Shown here: positions 63,601 to 64,000 of the stretch, in pieces
Position numbering within the stretch: position 1 is the first letter of the stretch
How the letters are laid out: each line of letters starts with the position of its first letter
Source of the DNA: Bradyrhizobium ottawaense
GTDB lineage: Bacteria; Pseudomonadota; Alphaproteobacteria; Rhizobiales; Xanthobacteraceae
Assembly: GCF_002278135.3 (NCBI RefSeq)
Contig: NZ_CP029425.2
Location: 4,564,001-4,628,000 of the forward strand
Direction of reading: 5' to 3'
DNA length: 64,000 nt
Translations under genes and position numbers: made by a program
The notes under the pieces: generated by a model
Seen by the model: the letters and a program-made list of their open reading frames with translations, nothing else
Told to the model about the DNA's origin: nothing
The model's database searches: none

Positions 63601-63707
63601 CGGCCGTCCCGCCGGCAGCTCAACCCGTGCCGGAACCGGCAAGCGAAACGCCGGCCGCGCCACGCCGCGCCGGCTGGTGGTCGCGCCGCTTCGGCGGCGG
63701 TGAATAA
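60645..63707 (+). CDS. rne: Ribonuclease E, with His/Asp-rich insertion in the S1 domain
   Basis: 1020 aa. Core: S1 RNA-binding domain at the start, broken by an insertion of about 230 residues (about 90-318), then catalytic DNase-I-like domain with magnesium ligands Asp 541 (SIDVNSGRST) and Asp 584 (VIDFIDMDE), spaced 43 residues as in E. coli. The zinc link is DPCPHCGGTG with Cys 642 and 645. The insertion includes a His/Asp-rich tract (about residues 158-222) and an Asp/Glu-rich acidic stretch. The C-terminal ~280 residues are Arg/Glu-rich and disordered, with GQRRKRRRRRRGRGG-type RNA-binding and degradosome scaffold segments. It makes the first cut in mRNA decay and rRNA maturation. Confidence 0.95.
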   Translation: MPNKMLIDATHPEETRVVVVRGNRVEEFDFETAQRKQLRGNIYLAKVTRVEPSLQAAFVEYGGNRHGFLAFSEIHPDYYQIPVADRQALIEAEEQAHREAEEESENRSHGRRRSRHRNARRRGHGERVRSDIVEGADPTAQPIEGAVLPEHAEGALHEGEHLHADAEHHGEHEAHDHHDHDHGEHDHDDHHDHDDGHHHAHDHDHGHDGEHDHHDHDHADETPAPVATIGAEPVVAAELQETAAPEAHAEALAEAVTSAAEPADAVYAAGESAETPHAEAAETTGEDDEDEDEDGEEAEEEVVESVGGDDVLEEVPERTFRPRRQYKIQEVIKRRQVMLVQVVKEERGNKGAALTTYLSLAGRYAVLMPNTARGGGISRKITSAQDRSRLKEVVQDLDVPEGMGIILRTAGAARTKPEIKRDFEYLIRMWETVRDLTLKSQAPTLVYEEGSLIKRSLRDLYNKEIDEISVAGEAGYREARDFMKMLMPANVSAVKQYRDGQPLFSRMGVESQLDAMFSPTVQLRSGGYIVINQTEALVSIDVNSGRSTREHHIEDTALKTNLEAAEEVARQLRLRDLAGLIVIDFIDMDEKRNNRAVERKLSDCLRQDRARIQVGRISHFGLLEMSRQRIRASVLESSTDPCPHCGGTGHVRSVSSVALQLLRGLEEILMKGATHNLVVRTRTDVALYVLNHKRGHLRDLENGFKVTLSVIADASVSGPQAYLIDRGEQVHTLEAAKALLVAQAAASPPPIVEEAYDDEEFDSELESEVETEETEGLTEEQAAGEAASDQDGQRRKRRRRRRGRGGQRDGELREDSPATLPEAAVAAGEGEEDAESEQDGEEGEEQAARGEQQGSGDRRRRRGRRGGRRRRGGSEDGLAGSISDELAANAPPEASDAVADFDGFGGEAAPSIAQAEHTAEPEVSQPEPRVEVQTEAVPAQPQPIAAEEEPADDKAARRRSTVREKVSFLSSSPSEPAAPVAQAPEPAVPPAAQPVPEPASETPAAPRRAGWWSRRFGGGE

Positions 63708-63726
63708 AGCCGAACACTCAAGAGAA

Positions 63727-63754
63727 AACGCCCGGGTCAAGCCGGGCGTTTTTT
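63727..63754 (+). terminator. Rho-independent terminator after rne
   Basis: Perfect 9-bp stem AACGCCCGG / CCGGGCGTT (63727-63735, 63742-63750) with a GTCAAG loop, then a T run. Confidence 0.93.
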
Positions 63755-63775
63755 GATTTGGCGAGGTCAGTTCCA

Positions 63776-64000
63776 ATGCAAAGCGCAATCGTTCTCGGCG
63801 GCGGCATGATCGGCGTGAGCGCGGCGCTGCATCTTCAGCAGCGCGGCTGGGCCGTCACGCTCGTCGACCGCAGGGAGCCGGGCCGCGAGACCAGCTACGG
63901 CAATGCCGGGATGATCCAGGCGGAAGCGGTCCGCCCCTATCCGATGCCGCGCGACCTTGCGACGCTGCTGAAGATCGCGACCGGCCGCACCAACGATGTG
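63776..64000 (+). CDS. FAD-dependent oxidoreductase, DadA-like (N-terminal part, cut by window edge)
   Basis: First 75 codons. The dinucleotide-binding start MQSAIVLGGGMIGVSAALHL, then GWAVTLVDRREPGRETSYGN and AGMIQAEAVRPYPMP, typical of D-amino-acid dehydrogenase/glycine oxidase-like DAO enzymes. GAGG lies upstream of the ATG. Substrate and length unknown because the gene runs out of the window. Confidence 0.88.
   Translation, partial: MQSAIVLGGGMIGVSAALHLQQRGWAVTLVDRREPGRETSYGNAGMIQAEAVRPYPMPRDLATLLKIATGRTNDV

Overview
The window is a 64 kb stretch of high-GC alphaproteobacterial chromosome, most probably Bradyrhizobium or a close relative in the Nitrobacteraceae. The evidence is: a SUF Fe-S operon with an extra NifS-like desulfurase, class I PHA synthase, class II (GlpX) fructose bisphosphatase, type 2 ArgC, short Omp25-like barrels starting ADLGAR, the order rne / amidase / PBP1A / prfB, and intergenic palindromic repeats of the kind common in that family. 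It is almost entirely ordinary chromosome. I see no rRNA, tRNA, CRISPR array, phage or intact insertion sequence.

Layout. 1-2.7 kb: RND efflux permease (cut by the window edge) and lipoprotein adaptor, divergent from a TetR repressor with an array of GGAAAC/GTTTCC half-sites between them. 2.7-7.3 kb: HAD dehalogenase, glpX, hom and an aminotransferase. 7.5-13 kb: small lipoprotein, phaC, MAPEG protein, a PaiB-like gene with argC, and dedA. A consensus promoter and a possible leaderless Arg-rich leader peptide precede PaiB-argC. 13-20 kb: parE, two Omp25-like barrels around a small membrane protein and an SDR, and a flavin monooxygenase. 20-24 kb: small membrane and secreted proteins, a secreted caspase-fold protein and an AraC regulator. 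24-28 kb: DEAD-box helicase, diguanylate cyclase, fabA and a TfoX-like protein with a basic tail. 28-35 kb: a seven-gene Fe-S assembly operon (nifS-like, sufB, C, D, S, T, A).

35-38 kb: alpha/beta hydrolase, an SMR transporter coupled to a GST gene whose promoter carries three 12-bp palindromes, then a ~0.7 kb non-coding element with a perfect 19-bp inverted repeat. That element is flanked by imperfect direct repeats copied from the end of anmK. 38-44 kb: anmK, tyrS, MFS, DoxX, a micro-ORF and a chemoreceptor. 44-51 kb: AsmA-like giant protein, a one-cysteine PrxQ with a basic extension and a LytM peptidase. 51-55 kb: branched-chain amino-acid-type binding protein, a DMT transporter, a DMT pseudogene and a hydroxyisobutyrate-dehydrogenase-like enzyme. 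54.6-64 kb: prfB with its programmed frameshift, PBP1A, amidase, RNase E with a His/Asp-rich insertion, and the start of a DadA-like oxidase.

Themes are cell-envelope building (PBP1A, amidase, LytM peptidase, AnmK, AsmA-like, Omp barrels), Fe-S cluster and amino-acid metabolism, detoxification (RND, SMR, GST, PrxQ) and RNA metabolism (RNase E, helicase, RF2). The best candidates for undescribed biology are the structured element at 37.35-38.12 kb, the Arg-rich leader ORF before PaiB-argC, the GST operator array, and the His/Asp-rich insertion in RNase E.
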